A stretch of DNA of 64,000 nucleotides from Bacteroidales bacterium (GTDB taxonomy: Bacteria; Bacteroidota; Bacteroidia; Bacteroidales; F082), in the NCBI GenBank assembly GCA_023229245.1, contig JALNZU010000019.1, forward strand, positions 3,620 through 67,619. The letters run 5' to 3'. This document shows positions 46,016 through 55,076 of the stretch, in pieces. Position 1 is the stretch's first letter. Each line of letters begins with the position of its first letter. Under the pieces are notes generated by a model, which did no database searches, was not told where the DNA came from, and was given only the letters and a program-made list of their open reading frames with translations. Both the position numbers and the translations under genes were made by a program.

Positions 46016-47542
46016 ATGAAACAAGAAGAATATTTTAAAAAACTCACAGCTCATGCCAAAGAATATGGGTTTGTGTTTCAGTCAAGTGAAATTTATGACG
46101 GACTTAGCGCCGTTTATGATTATGGGCAAAACGGGGTAGAGCTGAAAAACAATATCCGCAACTATTGGTGGAAAGCTATGGTACAGCTTCAGGAAAACAT
46201 AGTAGGCATTGATGCGGCTATTTTCATGCATCCTACCATCTGGAAAGCTTCAGGTCATGTGGATGCGTTTAACGATCCATTGATTGATAATAAAGACTCA
46301 AAAAAACGCTATAGGGCTGATGTGCTGGTTGAAGACTATCTAGCTAAGATTGAAGACAAAATCAATAAAGAGGTTGAGAGGGCCAGAAAACGGTTTGGTG
46401 AAAGCTTTGACGAGCAGCAGTTTGTTACTACCAATGCCAGAGTGTTGGAATATACGGCTCAAAGTAAGGAGATACGCAACCGATTATACGCCGGTATGGA
46501 TGCCAACGATATGGTTAGTATCAAAGAACTGATAGAAGACTTAGGCATAGTGTGCCCGGTATCCGGTACTCGAAACTGGACGGATGTCAGGCAGTTCAAC
46601 CTGATGTTTTCCACTAAGATGGGATCTGTCAGCGAAGGTGCCAGCGAGCTTTACCTGAGGCCTGAAACGGCGCAAGGCATCTTTGTCAACTATCTCAACG
46701 TACAGAAAACAGCCCGTATGAAAATCCCATTCGGAATAGCTCAAACAGGTAAAGCGTTTCGCAATGAGATAGTAGCCCGGCAGTTTATTTTCCGCATGCG
46801 CGAATTTGAACAAATGGAAATGCAGTTCTTCGTCAGACCGGGTGAAGAGTTAAAATGGTTTGCCTACTGGAAGGAAGAACGCATGAAATGGCATCTCTCC
46901 ATGGGTATCCCGCCAGAAAAGTTTCGTTTTCACGATCACGAAAAATTATCCCATTATGCCAATGCGGCTACTGATATTGAGTTTGAGTTTCCGTTTGGGT
47001 TCAAAGAGTTGGAAGGTATTCACTCAAGGACTGATTTCGATCTGGAAGCTCATCAAAAATTCTCGGGAAAAAAACTACATTATTTCGATGCAGAGCTGAA
47101 TCAAAGCTATATCCCGTATGTGGTTGAAACATCCATTGGTTTGGATCGTATGTTCTTAGCTGTGCTGAGCTACGCCTATAGAGAAGAAAAATTAGCCGAC
47201 GGTTCAGAACGCGTAGTTCTGATGATACCTCCTATGCTGGCACCGGTGAAAGCGGCTATTTTGCCTTTAGTAGCAAAAGACGGTCTTCCGGAGAAAGCCC
47301 GTGAGATCATGGATACGCTTAAATATGACTTCAACTGCCAGTATGAAGAAAAAGATTCTATCGGAAGACGCTATCGCCGACAAGATGCTATTGGTACTCC
47401 ATACTGTATCACTGTCGACCATCAAAGCCTTGAAGATAACACAGTTACTATCAGAGACCGCGACAGCATGAACCAGGAACGCATCACTATTGATAAGCTA
47501 ACAATGGCTATTGCCCAGAAGATCAGACCCCAACGAATATAA
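46016..47542 (+). CDS. glyS: Glycine--tRNA ligase (dimeric type)
   Basis: This 508-aa class II synthetase is of the single-chain type. It contains motif 1 with NNIRNYWWKAM in the early region, motif 2 (RNEIVARQFIFRMREFEQMEMQFF), motif 3 (ETSIGLDRMFLAVLSYAY) and a C-terminal anticodon-binding domain with RRYRRQDAIGTPYCITVD. Two TAnnTTTG boxes lie upstream (TATATTTG 45981-45988, TATTTTTG 46000-46007), but no clear -33 element pairs with them. It is convergent with pth. Confidence 0.97.
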   Translation: MKQEEYFKKLTAHAKEYGFVFQSSEIYDGLSAVYDYGQNGVELKNNIRNYWWKAMVQLQENIVGIDAAIFMHPTIWKASGHVDAFNDPLIDNKDSKKRYRADVLVEDYLAKIEDKINKEVERARKRFGESFDEQQFVTTNARVLEYTAQSKEIRNRLYAGMDANDMVSIKELIEDLGIVCPVSGTRNWTDVRQFNLMFSTKMGSVSEGASELYLRPETAQGIFVNYLNVQKTARMKIPFGIAQTGKAFRNEIVARQFIFRMREFEQMEMQFFVRPGEELKWFAYWKEERMKWHLSMGIPPEKFRFHDHEKLSHYANAATDIEFEFPFGFKELEGIHSRTDFDLEAHQKFSGKKLHYFDAELNQSYIPYVVETSIGLDRMFLAVLSYAYREEKLADGSERVVLMIPPMLAPVKAAILPLVAKDGLPEKAREIMDTLKYDFNCQYEEKDSIGRRYRRQDAIGTPYCITVDHQSLEDNTVTIRDRDSMNQERITIDKLTMAIAQKIRPQRI

Positions 47543-47582
47543 AAACAAGCCATGAAGTGATACCTAAGATCACTGTCTTATC

Positions 47583-48146
47583 CTATTTGTTGTTGTAAAA
47601 ATTCATTGTTCTGGCTGCTCCTATGCTCACAAAGCTCATCACTATTTCGGAAGCTATTGGGATACGTTTTTCAATGGTCTCAATTTCCTGGTCGCTCCAG
47701 CTGCCTAACACATAATCTACCTGTCGGCCTTTAGGGAAGTCGTTTCCTATTCCAAAGCGTAACCGGTTGTAATCGGTGGTTCCTAAGGTAAGGGCTATGT
47801 GTTCGAGGCCGTTATGACCAGCATCACCTCCTTTGGTCTTCATGCGTAAGGTGCCAAGAGGCAAGGCAATATCATCAACTACTACCAATAGTTTATCAAT
47901 AGTCAGCTTTTCCTGTTGAAGCCAATATTTAATAGCTTTTCCGCTGAGATTCATATAGGTTGTAGGTTTTATTACCACTAAGGTACGTCCTTTATGCTTC
48001 AGCCTTGCCAGTTGGGATAGACGAGCTGTCTGAAACTTTCCATCCAAGGTGTCGGCTAAATGGTCAGCTACTAAGAAACCGATATTATGGCGTGTCAGTT
48101 CATACTCAACACCAATATTTCCAAGACAAGCGATCAGATATTTCAT
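47583..48146 (-). CDS. pth: Peptidyl-tRNA hydrolase
   Basis: This is a 187-aa enzyme from the ATG at 48146; 11 extra upstream codons are possible but not family-like. It recycles peptidyl-tRNA released from stalled ribosomes. The N10 region (CLGNIGVEYELTRHN, where GNPG is usual), catalytic H20, the VVVDDIALPLGTLRMK segment with the catalytic Asp, and GGDAGHNGLEHIALTLGT are all seen. It lies downstream of rplY, behind a hairpin terminator. Confidence 0.96.
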   Translation of the reverse strand: MKYLIACLGNIGVEYELTRHNIGFLVADHLADTLDGKFQTARLSQLARLKHKGRTLVVIKPTTYMNLSGKAIKYWLQQEKLTIDKLLVVVDDIALPLGTLRMKTKGGDAGHNGLEHIALTLGTTDYNRLRFGIGNDFPKGRQVDYVLGSWSDQEIETIEKRIPIASEIVMSFVSIGAARTMNFYNNK

Positions 48147-48180
48147 CAAGATACCATTTATGGGTTTCAAAGGAAACAAA

Positions 48181-48213
48181 AAAAGGCATAAAACTCAAAT
48201 TTTTATGCCTTTT
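48181..48213 (-). terminator. Rho-independent terminator after rplY
   Basis: A perfect 13-bp inverted repeat (AAAAGGCATAAAA / TTTTATGCCTTTT) with a 7-nt loop lies 19 bp beyond the rplY stop. On the minus strand it ends in a run of seven T. It partly separates prs-rplY from pth. Confidence 0.75.
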
Positions 48214-48231
48214 ATGAGTTGTCTAAAACTA

Positions 48232-48858
48232 TTATTCCTGTGGAGCTTCGGTAGCTGTTTCGTCAGCTGCTTCTTTATCTTCTGCTTCCTCTTCTTCGTC
48301 TTCAACAGCTGCAGTAACTCTGGCAGCTTTCACGGAAACAATGACCGAGTTCATATCGTTCAGCATTTTCAAATTCGGTACCTCCACATTCCTGACTCTG
48401 ATAGACTGACCTATATTGAGTTTGGCAATGCTTAGTTCAATAAAATCAGGCATATCAGCAATGAGCCCTTTTACCTTCAGATGCGATAGTTTAGTACTAA
48501 GTCTTCCTCCACGTATCACCCCGGGGGCTGTACCTAATAGTTTGACGGGCAAGGAAACAACGACAGGCAATACATCATTGATCTCATAAAAATCGGCATG
48601 CAATACATTATCGCCTACAGGATGATACTGAACATCCTTCAGTATGGATTTATACACCTTTCCATCTAAATTGATCTCAATAACGAAGGTCTCGGGTGTA
48701 AACAACAGGGATTTAAATGCGTTTTTATGCAGTGCAAAATGAATTTGCTCGGTACCTCCGTATAGCACACATGGCACCTTATCTTCCATACGAAGACTTT
48801 TTGCATCTTTTTTCCCTACGTTCCCTCTAAGGGAACCGCTCAATGATACAGTTTTCAT
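48232..48858 (-). CDS. rplY: 50S ribosomal protein L25/general stress protein Ctc
   Basis: This 208-aa protein is of the long CTC type. The N-terminal L25 domain (VSLSGSLRGNVGKKDAKSLRMEDKVPCVLYGG) binds 5S rRNA. The C-terminal beta domain (LPVKLLGTAPGVIRGGRLSTK in part) follows. A glutamate-rich tail ends the protein. It is 15 bp downstream of prs, and prs-rplY-pth is a widespread conserved order. A strong terminator follows it. Confidence 0.95.
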   Translation of the reverse strand: MKTVSLSGSLRGNVGKKDAKSLRMEDKVPCVLYGGTEQIHFALHKNAFKSLLFTPETFVIEINLDGKVYKSILKDVQYHPVGDNVLHADFYEINDVLPVVVSLPVKLLGTAPGVIRGGRLSTKLSHLKVKGLIADMPDFIELSIAKLNIGQSIRVRNVEVPNLKMLNDMNSVIVSVKAARVTAAVEDEEEEAEDKEAADETATEAPQE

Positions 48859-48873
48859 ATTACAATTAATTAA

Positions 48874-49815
48874 TTATTTACCTATTTTGAACAAGGAGCT
48901 GATCGACTCACAGTTTTCGACACGTCGAATAACCTCTGCCAGAAGATCAGCCGTTGACAATACTTTTATCTTATCGGATTTATGTTTCAACGGGATAGTA
49001 TCTGTAACCACCACTTCTACAAAAGGAGATTTTTCAATGTTTTCAAGGGCATTGCCCGAGAATATGGGATGGGTACAAAACGCACGCACACTCGAAGCTC
49101 CTCTTTCCATGATCAGCTCACCTGCCTTGGTGATTGATCCACCGGTATCGATGATGTCGTCAATTAGTATGACATCTCTGCCATTGACATCGCCTATCAG
49201 TTCTATCTCTTCAACCACATTGGGTTTAGCCCGTTGTTTATAGCATATCACAAAGCCTGTATCCAACATCTTGGCATAAGATGCAGCCCTTCTTGTACCA
49301 CCTGTATCGGGTGAAGCCATAGTTAAATTGGATAAGTTCAGGCTGCGTATATAGGGTACAAAGATATTGGACGCATAAAGATGGTCAACCGGGACATCAA
49401 AAAAGCCTTGTATCTGATCGGCGTGCAGGTCAATGGTGATGATACGCGTTATGCCAGCTGTCATCAATAGATTGGCAATCAGCTTAGCAGCTATAGCTAC
49501 ACGGGGTTTGTCTTTGCGGTCTTGACGGGCAAACCCGAAATAGGGAATCACAGCGGTTATCTTCCTTGCGGAGGCACGTCGGGCGGCATCAGCCATCAAC
49601 AACAGCTCAAAAAAATTATCAGCAGGAGCAAAAGTAGATTGCACAAGAAACACATCCCTGCCTCTGATATTTTCTTCAAAAGAAGGCTGAAACTCACCAT
49701 CCGAAAAATCGGTAATAGTGATCTTACCTAATTCAGACCCATAGCTGACTGCTATTTTTCGAGCCAGATATTCTGTTGCCCTCCCTGAAAAAATACTCAC
49801 AAATGGCTCAGGCAT
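48874..49815 (-). CDS. prs: Ribose-phosphate pyrophosphokinase
   Basis: This is a 313-aa protein from the ATG at 49815; four more codons would need a TTG start. It makes PRPP from ribose 5-phosphate and ATP for nucleotide and amino-acid synthesis. Key motifs are FSDGEFQPSFEENIRGRDVF, YFGFARQDRKDKPR (ATP loop), DLHADQIQGFFDVPVDHL, the PRPP-binding VILIDDIIDTGGSITKA and the flexible loop around CYKQRAKPN. It is preceded by a good promoter. Confidence 0.96.
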   Translation of the reverse strand: MPEPFVSIFSGRATEYLARKIAVSYGSELGKITITDFSDGEFQPSFEENIRGRDVFLVQSTFAPADNFFELLLMADAARRASARKITAVIPYFGFARQDRKDKPRVAIAAKLIANLLMTAGITRIITIDLHADQIQGFFDVPVDHLYASNIFVPYIRSLNLSNLTMASPDTGGTRRAASYAKMLDTGFVICYKQRAKPNVVEEIELIGDVNGRDVILIDDIIDTGGSITKAGELIMERGASSVRAFCTHPIFSGNALENIEKSPFVEVVVTDTIPLKHKSDKIKVLSTADLLAEVIRRVENCESISSLFKIGK

Positions 49816-49849
49816 GATGTAATGCAATTTTTTTCGTTAAAACCGGCGG

Positions 49850-49881
49850 CAAAATTAGTTGTTTATATCCTAAGCTACAAA
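49850..49881 (-). promoter_or_regulatory. Predicted promoter of prs-rplY
   Basis: On the minus strand TTTG (49878-49881) is 20 bp upstream of TAATTTTG (49850-49857). The inferred transcription start, near 49843, leaves a leader of about 28 nt before the prs ATG. Confidence 0.65.
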
Positions 49882-49897
49882 TCAAAAGATCATTGCT

Positions 49898-50548
49898 TCA
49901 CAAAAAAACTGCTTCAACAATCACCTTTCCAATCAAGAATGTTCCAAAACCAATAAGCCCCATTCCAGCAAATTTATTAAAAAAGCCGATAGTACGGGCT
50001 GTTAAAAAGCGTTTGATATTATATGCCAGATATGCTTTTGCAATATCGCTCATCAATACCATGGCAAGGGTGGCTCCAAAAAAATAGCTCAGATCTTTTT
50101 GATCGCCCCCAAATCGGGCCGAGATACCTACCACTACCCCTACCCAAAAAATCCAGATAAACGGGTTAACGATATTCATGAAAAATCCTTTGGCAATATA
50201 TACAAACCATGCAGGACCTTGTACCTTTATGGGTAACTCATTAGGCGATGGAACTTCTATGACTACTTTACGATGAAAGGTCACCAATCCGAAAATGATC
50301 AGTATGCAGCCGCTGGTAAGCCCAAACCAAAAATAATTACTTGGCTCGGTGATGATCTGTACAGCACCCATCAAACAGAGTACTACCATAAAAAGGTCGT
50401 TCAAAAAAACACCTATAGCTAACCATATAGCCGGCACGAACCCTCTATGGATACTGGTTTGAACCAATGCAAAAAAGGCCGGCCCAAAACCAAAAAAGGT
50501 AGCAAGCGTAAGCCCAAGAAGCATGCCTTGAAAAATAATATTCCCCAT
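49898..50548 (-). CDS. LysE family exporter
   Basis: This 216-aa membrane protein has about six helices. The N-terminal LGLTLATFFGFGPAFFALVQTSIHRGF is the LysE/RhtB signature region (G-x-x-x-GPAxF). GFFMNIVNPFIWIFWVGVVVG is the second family landmark. Members export amino acids or similar small metabolites; the substrate cannot be told from sequence. It starts 15 bp after the GH3-like gene and is probably cotranscribed with it. Confidence 0.88.
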   Translation of the reverse strand: MGNIIFQGMLLGLTLATFFGFGPAFFALVQTSIHRGFVPAIWLAIGVFLNDLFMVVLCLMGAVQIITEPSNYFWFGLTSGCILIIFGLVTFHRKVVIEVPSPNELPIKVQGPAWFVYIAKGFFMNIVNPFIWIFWVGVVVGISARFGGDQKDLSYFFGATLAMVLMSDIAKAYLAYNIKRFLTARTIGFFNKFAGMGLIGFGTFLIGKVIVEAVFL

Positions 50549-50563
50549 AGTGCAGCAGGCAGT

Positions 50564-52114
50564 TTATAAATGAGTGATGTTCTCTGTTTCCCGTAGCCAT
50601 GCTTTCCAGTCTTCGTACCGCTGACCTTTCAACACACGGGGAAACTTATTGGCACTACCTTCTTTTCCTAATTTTTTCATATAATCGTAAAACACACGGC
50701 TGGGAATTATTTCTACAAACACATCCGAAATAGCTTCAAGGCGTTCTACCATATAATCATCGTTCAGTTGCTTGAGGTATTCATCTATTTTCTGTGCAGC
50801 CAGGTTGGCATCCAACAAATCGTTTGTACCCAGATACCAGCGGTGGGCAAACCGATCGCCATAGCGAAAGCCTGATACAGTAAACTCATGTACAGACACG
50901 TTAAACTCATCCTGTAGCAGCTCTACAGCCCGGGTCATGTTTTCTACCGAAAGATGTTCGCCACAAATGCTTAAAAAATGTTTGGTACGACCTGTAATGA
51001 TGATCTCACACGCTTTAACATCAGTAAACTTGATGGTATCGCCCACTAAATAACGCCAGGCACCGGCATTGGTTGAAAGAAGCAGGGCATATTCAACCTG
51101 TGGCTCTACCTCACTCAATGCAAGTGTTTCTGGACTATCCAATAAGTTGCCCTCATCATCAAAATTACGATTAGTCAATGGGATGAACTCATAATAAATC
51201 CCATTGTCAACTATCAGCTGCATGATGCGTTTGTCCAAACGGGTTTGATAGGCAATATACCCTTCTGAAGCTAAATAGCTCTCGGAATAGACTACCGGTT
51301 TACTGAACAGCTTCTCAAAACTTTTTTCATAAGGTGCAAACGACACTCCGCTATGTACATATACCGTCAGGTTTGGCCATATATCATGTATGGTTGACAC
51401 CTTGTACTCGGCTATGATACGTTCTAACAGTATTTGCACCCAGGCAGGCACTCCTACTATAACACCTATATCCCAGTCAGGTGCTTTGCGTATGATATCG
51501 TTGAGCTTGGTAGCCCAGTCGGTAGTCTTGGAGATACGACGACCGGGTTTATAAAAATGTTGAAACCAAAACGGGATATTGGCGGCTGTAATACCTGACA
51601 GATCACCGGCGAAATAGGTTCCGTTATATTGCAAATGGGTGCTGCCGCCCAACATCAGCATACCTTTTTCGTAAAACTGCACCGGAAAACGATATTTTGA
51701 AGCAGAAACCAATTGCCGTATGCTGGCTCGTTTTATAGAGTTAAGCATATCCTGCGTGATGGGTATATGCTTGCTTGATGCTTCGGATGTGCCCGAGCTC
51801 AGCGCAAAATACTTTACCCTGCCAGGCCAGCTCACATAAGCCTCACCATTTAATGCCCTATACCACCACTGTTTGTACATGCTGTTGTAATCAAACACAG
51901 GTACCTTATCTCTGAAAGCCTTTATAGGGTCATCACTTTCAAGGATAGCCTCAAAATCGTAATACTCGCCAAAGGCAGTAAACTGAGCCTTACGCAAAAG
52001 AGCCTTTAACTGGTTTTTTTGAGCTGCTAATGGCCTAAGACGTTGACTTTTTAGTTCAACAGGCATATTTCTCAACTCATAAGCCTTTTTTATAATGGCA
52101 CCTAAAATAGCCAT
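50564..52114 (-). CDS. GH3 auxin-responsive promoter family (acyl-acid-amide synthetase-like) protein
   Basis: This 516-aa adenylate-forming enzyme starts at the ATG at 52114. The ATP/AMP motifs of GH3 proteins are visible: FALSSGTSEASSKHIPIT (P-loop-like), VVYSESYLASEGYIAYQ, and WRYLVGDTIKFTD followed by GRTKHFLSICGEHLSVENM. GH3 enzymes conjugate acyl acids to amino acids in plants; bacterial substrates are unknown. A TACATTTG -7-like box lies at 52144-52151 on the minus strand. Confidence 0.9.
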   Translation of the reverse strand: MAILGAIIKKAYELRNMPVELKSQRLRPLAAQKNQLKALLRKAQFTAFGEYYDFEAILESDDPIKAFRDKVPVFDYNSMYKQWWYRALNGEAYVSWPGRVKYFALSSGTSEASSKHIPITQDMLNSIKRASIRQLVSASKYRFPVQFYEKGMLMLGGSTHLQYNGTYFAGDLSGITAANIPFWFQHFYKPGRRISKTTDWATKLNDIIRKAPDWDIGVIVGVPAWVQILLERIIAEYKVSTIHDIWPNLTVYVHSGVSFAPYEKSFEKLFSKPVVYSESYLASEGYIAYQTRLDKRIMQLIVDNGIYYEFIPLTNRNFDDEGNLLDSPETLALSEVEPQVEYALLLSTNAGAWRYLVGDTIKFTDVKACEIIITGRTKHFLSICGEHLSVENMTRAVELLQDEFNVSVHEFTVSGFRYGDRFAHRWYLGTNDLLDANLAAQKIDEYLKQLNDDYMVERLEAISDVFVEIIPSRVFYDYMKKLGKEGSANKFPRVLKGQRYEDWKAWLRETENITHL

Positions 52115-52307
52115 GACATTTCGATTTTTACCATAAGATTTTGCAAATGTACAAGATTTATATTTCACATAACCAGCGGTAAAACCCATGTTCGTCTATC
52201 AGTATCAAAGGGTAAATAGTCAGGCGTGGTAAGTCAATACAAATAGAACTAATGCATGGAAAAAGAAGCCGGATCTATTTGCTCTCTCAATTTTGTTACC
52301 GACTATA

Positions 52308-52337
52308 TTTGTTTATTCGTAGATAAGCCTATATTTG
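52308..52337 (+). promoter_or_regulatory. Predicted promoter of the BamA/TamA-like gene
   Basis: TTTG (52308-52311) and TATATTTG (52330-52337) are 18 bp apart. The start would fall near 52343, 14 nt before the ATG. The -33 element is itself the end of another TATATTTG box (52304-52311), so a second, upstream start is possible. Confidence 0.65.
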
Positions 52338-52356
52338 TTCACCAAAAACAAAAGAC

Positions 52357-53721
52357 ATGAATATGAAACACATTCTCATAGCCTTGTTATCACTGCTTTT
52401 CATCAGCAGTCAGGGCTTAGCCCAGTCAGACGAATCAGAGTCGACAGAAAACGGCTCATCGAAAAAAAAGATAAAAACGGGTTGGAATTTCGGTGCTCTG
52501 CCGGCCATATCGTATAATACCGATCTTGGTTTTCAATATGGTGGTTTGATCAACCTGTATTATTACGGCGATGGGTCAAGCTATCCCAAATACATGCATT
52601 CGTTATATGCCGAGGTATCACGTTATACCAAAGGAAGTGGTATCAACCGGTTTTTCTACGATTCGGAATACCTTATCCCAAAGATTCGTATCACTTCCGA
52701 CCTGAGTCTGCTGACCGAGAAAGCATTAGACTTTTATGGTTTCAACGGTTATGATGCTGTCTTCAATAACGCATGGAGCGATGATACCGATCCGAATTAT
52801 GTGTCGCGCATGTTTTACAGACACGAGCGTAAGATGATTCGCTTTATGACCGATTTTCAGGGGAAGATACCGGGAACTCCTTTACGATGGGTAGCCGGGT
52901 TTGCATTGATAAAGAATGATGTGGCTCCTGTTGACATCGAAAACCTGAATAAAGGCAAGGATGATAAAGATAAACTACCCGAAGTAGATGGATTGTACGA
53001 TCTGTACGTAAAATGGGGCATCATCGACCAGAAAGAAAAAGATGGAGGATGGTCTAATAATATCAAAATAGGAATCGTATATGATACACGTGATTTTGAA
53101 CCTAATCCTATGAAAGGGATGTGGAGTGAGATAGTGGTGTTTACAGCTCCCGGATTTTTGGGTAATGGCGATTTAGGCTTTTCTAAAATATCAGTTACTC
53201 ACCGCCAGTATTTCACCTTGGTACCCAACACCTTATCTCTTGTGTATAGACTGAACTATCAGTCTACCCTTGGCGGAAAAGTACCTTTTTTTATGCAGCC
53301 ATATATGATCAATTCGTTCAGCAACTCGTCAAACACTGATGGTTTAGGCGGATCGAAAACCATACGTGGCATGATGCGTAACCGAGTGGTCGGCGATGCA
53401 TTTGCTTTTGGAAACTTAGAGTTTAGATGGAAATTCCTACATACCGTCGTCTTTAACCAAAATATCTATCTCGGACTGAATGCATTTTTAGATGGCGGTC
53501 AAGTGATCAAAAAGCTTGATCTGGACCTAAGCGGAGTGCCGGCAGATATCAATAAAAACGAGTACTTCCTTACTGAAGTCGAAAAGCTGCATACTACATT
53601 AGGCGGAGGACTTCGTGTAGTGATGAACGAAAACTTTATTGTAGCCATAGATTATGGACAGCCTATGGATAAACGCGACGGGGATGGCGGATTATATATT
53701 GGGCTGAATTATCTTTTCTAA
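52357..53721 (+). CDS. BamA/TamA-like outer membrane beta-barrel protein
   Basis: This is a 454-aa protein with a clear signal peptide (ILIALLSLLFISSQGLAQ). After a short charged linker (SESTENGSSKKKIKTGW) the rest is beta-barrel, with alternating strands such as LGFQYGGLINLYYYGDG and IKIGIVYDTRDFEPNPMKGMW, a surface-antigen/D15 motif. It ends GGLYIGLNYLF, with a C-terminal aromatic residue as in outer-membrane barrels. No POTRA domains are present, so it is a barrel-only member. It is monocistronic as far as can be seen. A weak hairpin (AACGCC/GGCGTT, about 53749-53769) follows. Confidence 0.88.
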   Translation: MNMKHILIALLSLLFISSQGLAQSDESESTENGSSKKKIKTGWNFGALPAISYNTDLGFQYGGLINLYYYGDGSSYPKYMHSLYAEVSRYTKGSGINRFFYDSEYLIPKIRITSDLSLLTEKALDFYGFNGYDAVFNNAWSDDTDPNYVSRMFYRHERKMIRFMTDFQGKIPGTPLRWVAGFALIKNDVAPVDIENLNKGKDDKDKLPEVDGLYDLYVKWGIIDQKEKDGGWSNNIKIGIVYDTRDFEPNPMKGMWSEIVVFTAPGFLGNGDLGFSKISVTHRQYFTLVPNTLSLVYRLNYQSTLGGKVPFFMQPYMINSFSNSSNTDGLGGSKTIRGMMRNRVVGDAFAFGNLEFRWKFLHTVVFNQNIYLGLNAFLDGGQVIKKLDLDLSGVPADINKNEYFLTEVEKLHTTLGGGLRVVMNENFIVAIDYGQPMDKRDGDGGLYIGLNYLF

Positions 53722-53848
53722 GTCAACCATTTCAGAATAGCCAGATGAAACGCCTTTTTTGAGGGCGTTGGACACCTAATGCTGTCAAAAAAATAGCATA
53801 TAGTTTAAATCATACCCTTTTTCTTTTCTCTTCCCTCAAAATACTGTA

Positions 53849-53879
53849 TTTGTATTATCCGCTATCAGACCTAATTTTG
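53849..53879 (+). promoter_or_regulatory. Predicted promoter of the zinc-ribbon/ATPase/radical SAM cassette
   Basis: TTTG (53849-53852) is 19 bp from TAATTTTG (53872-53879). A second box TATCTTTG follows at 53881-53888. The first gene's ATG is at 53893, so the transcript would be almost leaderless. Confidence 0.6.
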
Positions 53880-53892
53880 TTATCTTTGTCCC

Positions 53893-54306
53893 ATGAAAAC
53901 ATTTGAAGATTATGCTCAGGTTTTCTGTGACGAAGATTTTTGCATTCAATTCATAAGACGCCTTAAGGAAGAATCGGGAATCATTTGCCCAAAATGCGAT
54001 AACCATACGCATTACTGGAAAAAGGATAAAAAGAAGTTTGAATGCAAGAAATGTACTCACAGAACTTCATTAAAAAAAGGGACGGTGATGGAAAACAGCA
54101 ACTTACCTTTAAGGTATTGGTTTTTAGTTATTGCCTATCTGAGCATGAATAATAATGGCATTTCGGCTCTCCAGGTTCAGAAAGAGCTTCAGCATAATCG
54201 CTACGAACCTGTTTTACGAATGGTAAAAAAGGTGAAGCTACTCCCCGACAACGATCTTCTTAAACAAAGCATCATTCGATATATACACAACACTTATAAA
54301 AGTTAA
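53893..54306 (+). CDS. IS1595-type transposase N-terminal domain as a stand-alone protein
   Basis: This is a 137-aa protein. The N-terminal zinc ribbon (GIICPKCDNHTHYWKKDKKK then FECKKCTH) and LPLRYWFLVIAYLSMNNNGISALQVQKEL match the start of IS1595-family transposases. The DDE/ISXO2 catalytic domain is absent; the protein ends cleanly with a basic tail. I see no inverted repeats around it. It has a promoter of its own and is followed 12 bp later by the ATPase gene. It is either a decay product or a recruited DNA-binding protein. Confidence 0.8.
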   Translation: MKTFEDYAQVFCDEDFCIQFIRRLKEESGIICPKCDNHTHYWKKDKKKFECKKCTHRTSLKKGTVMENSNLPLRYWFLVIAYLSMNNNGISALQVQKELQHNRYEPVLRMVKKVKLLPDNDLLKQSIIRYIHNTYKS

Positions 54307-54318
54307 AAATATAATAGC

Positions 54319-55074
54319 ATGGATTCTATTAAGATACACGTTGACTGGTTTGATGAGCTCCTCCCTGACGGTTTACCTTTGAAAACTTCCACAGTCATCA
54401 CCGGGCCTGGTGGTTCAGGCAAACCACTGATAGGTGAATATATGATGTCTTCCTGGTTGAAAAACGGAGGTAGCGTCATACTCATATCATTGCAATACCC
54501 AAATACAGAGTTTGTTACAGAAAGTGCAAAAAACCTTACCGGCATCAACCTCAAGGACTACGAAAAAAACATTGTTTTTGTTCAGCTCAAAACAGAAATA
54601 GAGGGAGTGGAGCAGATAAGTCCGCAGCTTTTTCATGCCAACCTGGTGAAACCCGAGGTATGGGGGCAAATAATTGATTTGACTAACAATCAGTTGCCTA
54701 AACAAAATCCGGGAATACTCCTCTTTGTTTCTGCCTTGAATATCTTGCTTTTCTCACCGACCTATGGAGATCAGGTGTTTGATACCATAAAACAAACCAT
54801 CAGACAAAACAAGGAATTGAGTTATCTATTTGCAGTAAGCACTACGGCCAAAAAAGAAAAAATAGCAGAATTAGAGCTGCTGGCTGATAATCTGATTCGT
54901 TCTTACAGCGAAAAAAATCCTTTCAAATTGTTTATGGCGATCGAAAGGATTAAAAAAGGAGACTTCCTATCCAAAACCATTCAAATTCCTGTCTCCGCCG
55001 ATACCTTGAACCATATCAAAAAACTGGCTGAACATAGTCGGAAAAGAGTCATTCCAATTATTTCCAAAATATAA
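54319..55074 (+). CDS. KaiC/RecA-like ATPase with altered P-loop
   Basis: This 251-aa protein fits the RecA-fold ATPases of the KaiC type. It starts WFDELLPDGLPLKTSTVITGPGG in part and has Walker A GPGGSGKP at 29-36, where the usual Thr/Ser after Lys35 is Pro36. SVILISLQYPNTEF resembles the strand after the Walker A helix. A hydrophobic strand GILLFVSALNILLF may be a Walker B equivalent without a clear acidic pair. Family members with the same GKP loop may exist in archaea and anaerobes, but I could not check. The next gene starts 2 bp later. The biochemical role is unknown. Confidence 0.75.
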   Translation: MDSIKIHVDWFDELLPDGLPLKTSTVITGPGGSGKPLIGEYMMSSWLKNGGSVILISLQYPNTEFVTESAKNLTGINLKDYEKNIVFVQLKTEIEGVEQISPQLFHANLVKPEVWGQIIDLTNNQLPKQNPGILLFVSALNILLFSPTYGDQVFDTIKQTIRQNKELSYLFAVSTTAKKEKIAELELLADNLIRSYSEKNPFKLFMAIERIKKGDFLSKTIQIPVSADTLNHIKKLAEHSRKRVIPIISKI

Positions 55075-55076
55075 AT

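Noticed and set aside
47543..47582. A bidirectional terminator between glyS and pth (GTGAT/ATCAC).
   Set aside because: The stem is only 5 bp and lacks a T-run.
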